Assembly (NCBI GenBank): GCA_900543365.1
Contig: UQRG01000098.1
Location: 1 to 6,038, forward strand
Reading direction: 5' to 3'
Source of the DNA: an uncultured Eubacterium sp.
GTDB lineage: Bacteria; Bacillota; Clostridia; Lachnospirales; CAG-274
Length of the DNA: 6,038 bases
The translations under genes and the position numbers were made by a program. Of this stretch, positions 5,994-6,038 are shown piece by piece; the stretch's first letter is position 1, and each line of letters begins with the position of its first letter. The notes under the pieces were generated by a model, which worked only from the letters and a program-made list of their open reading frames with translations, searched no databases and was not told where the DNA came from.

Positions 5994-6020
5994 TTAAGTT
6001 AAAATTTTAAAATAACTTAA
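5994..6020. repeat. AT-only inverted repeat downstream of argD
   Basis: TTAAGTTA (5994-6001) and TAACTTAA (6013-6020) form a perfect eight-base inverted repeat around an 11-base loop, AAATTTTAAAA. The stem has a single G-C pair and no following T run, so it is a poor rho-independent terminator. It could be an operator or part of a leader for the next gene. Nothing else is recognised in 5956-6038. Confidence 0.45.
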
Positions 6021-6038
6021 AGCAGAGAAAGAACATTA

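Overview
The window holds an arginine biosynthesis locus from a low-GC Gram-positive bacterium. The organism is most likely one of the Clostridia, such as a gut Lachnospiraceae or Ruminococcaceae member. This is inferred from the strong AT bias, the T- and A-ending codons, AGA as the main arginine codon, strong GGAGG-type ribosome binding sites, and the divergent argG / argCJBD gene order. I cannot name the species.

Layout. Positions 1-1118 (minus strand) carry argG, complete at its start but cut off by the left window edge. Positions 1119-1410 are an AT-rich divergent control region with a convincing promoter for each side. Both promoters share an 11-base core, TTGCATATTAT, at the -35 position, and several ARG-box-like palindromes lie in and between them. 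Positions 1411-5955 (plus strand) carry argC, argJ, argB and argD in that order. The argJ-argB and argB-argD gaps are short (33 and 28 bases). The argC-argJ gap is 200 bases and looks like the scar of an old insertion: its right end encodes a fragment resembling the C-terminus of a REP-associated (IS200-like, Y1) transposase. Positions 5956-6038 contain no gene, only an AT-only inverted repeat. No convincing rho-independent terminator is seen anywhere, so transcription may continue beyond the right edge.

How the genes work together. ArgJ transfers the acetyl group from N-acetylornithine to glutamate, giving ornithine and N-acetylglutamate (the cyclic route). ArgB phosphorylates N-acetylglutamate, ArgC reduces the acyl phosphate to the semialdehyde, and ArgD transaminates that to N-acetylornithine. 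Ornithine is then carbamoylated by ArgF, which is not in the window. ArgG joins the resulting citrulline to aspartate, and ArgH, also not seen, releases arginine. ArgB carries the C-terminal signature associated with feedback inhibition by arginine. The twin promoters suggest that one arginine repressor (ArgR/AhrC type) controls both transcripts.

I see no undescribed enzymatic system here; the genes are canonical. The points worth a second look are the matched divergent promoters with phased ARG-like boxes, the transposase relic that runs into the argJ start codon, a 15-base direct repeat flanking the control region, and an argB start that is easily mis-called.
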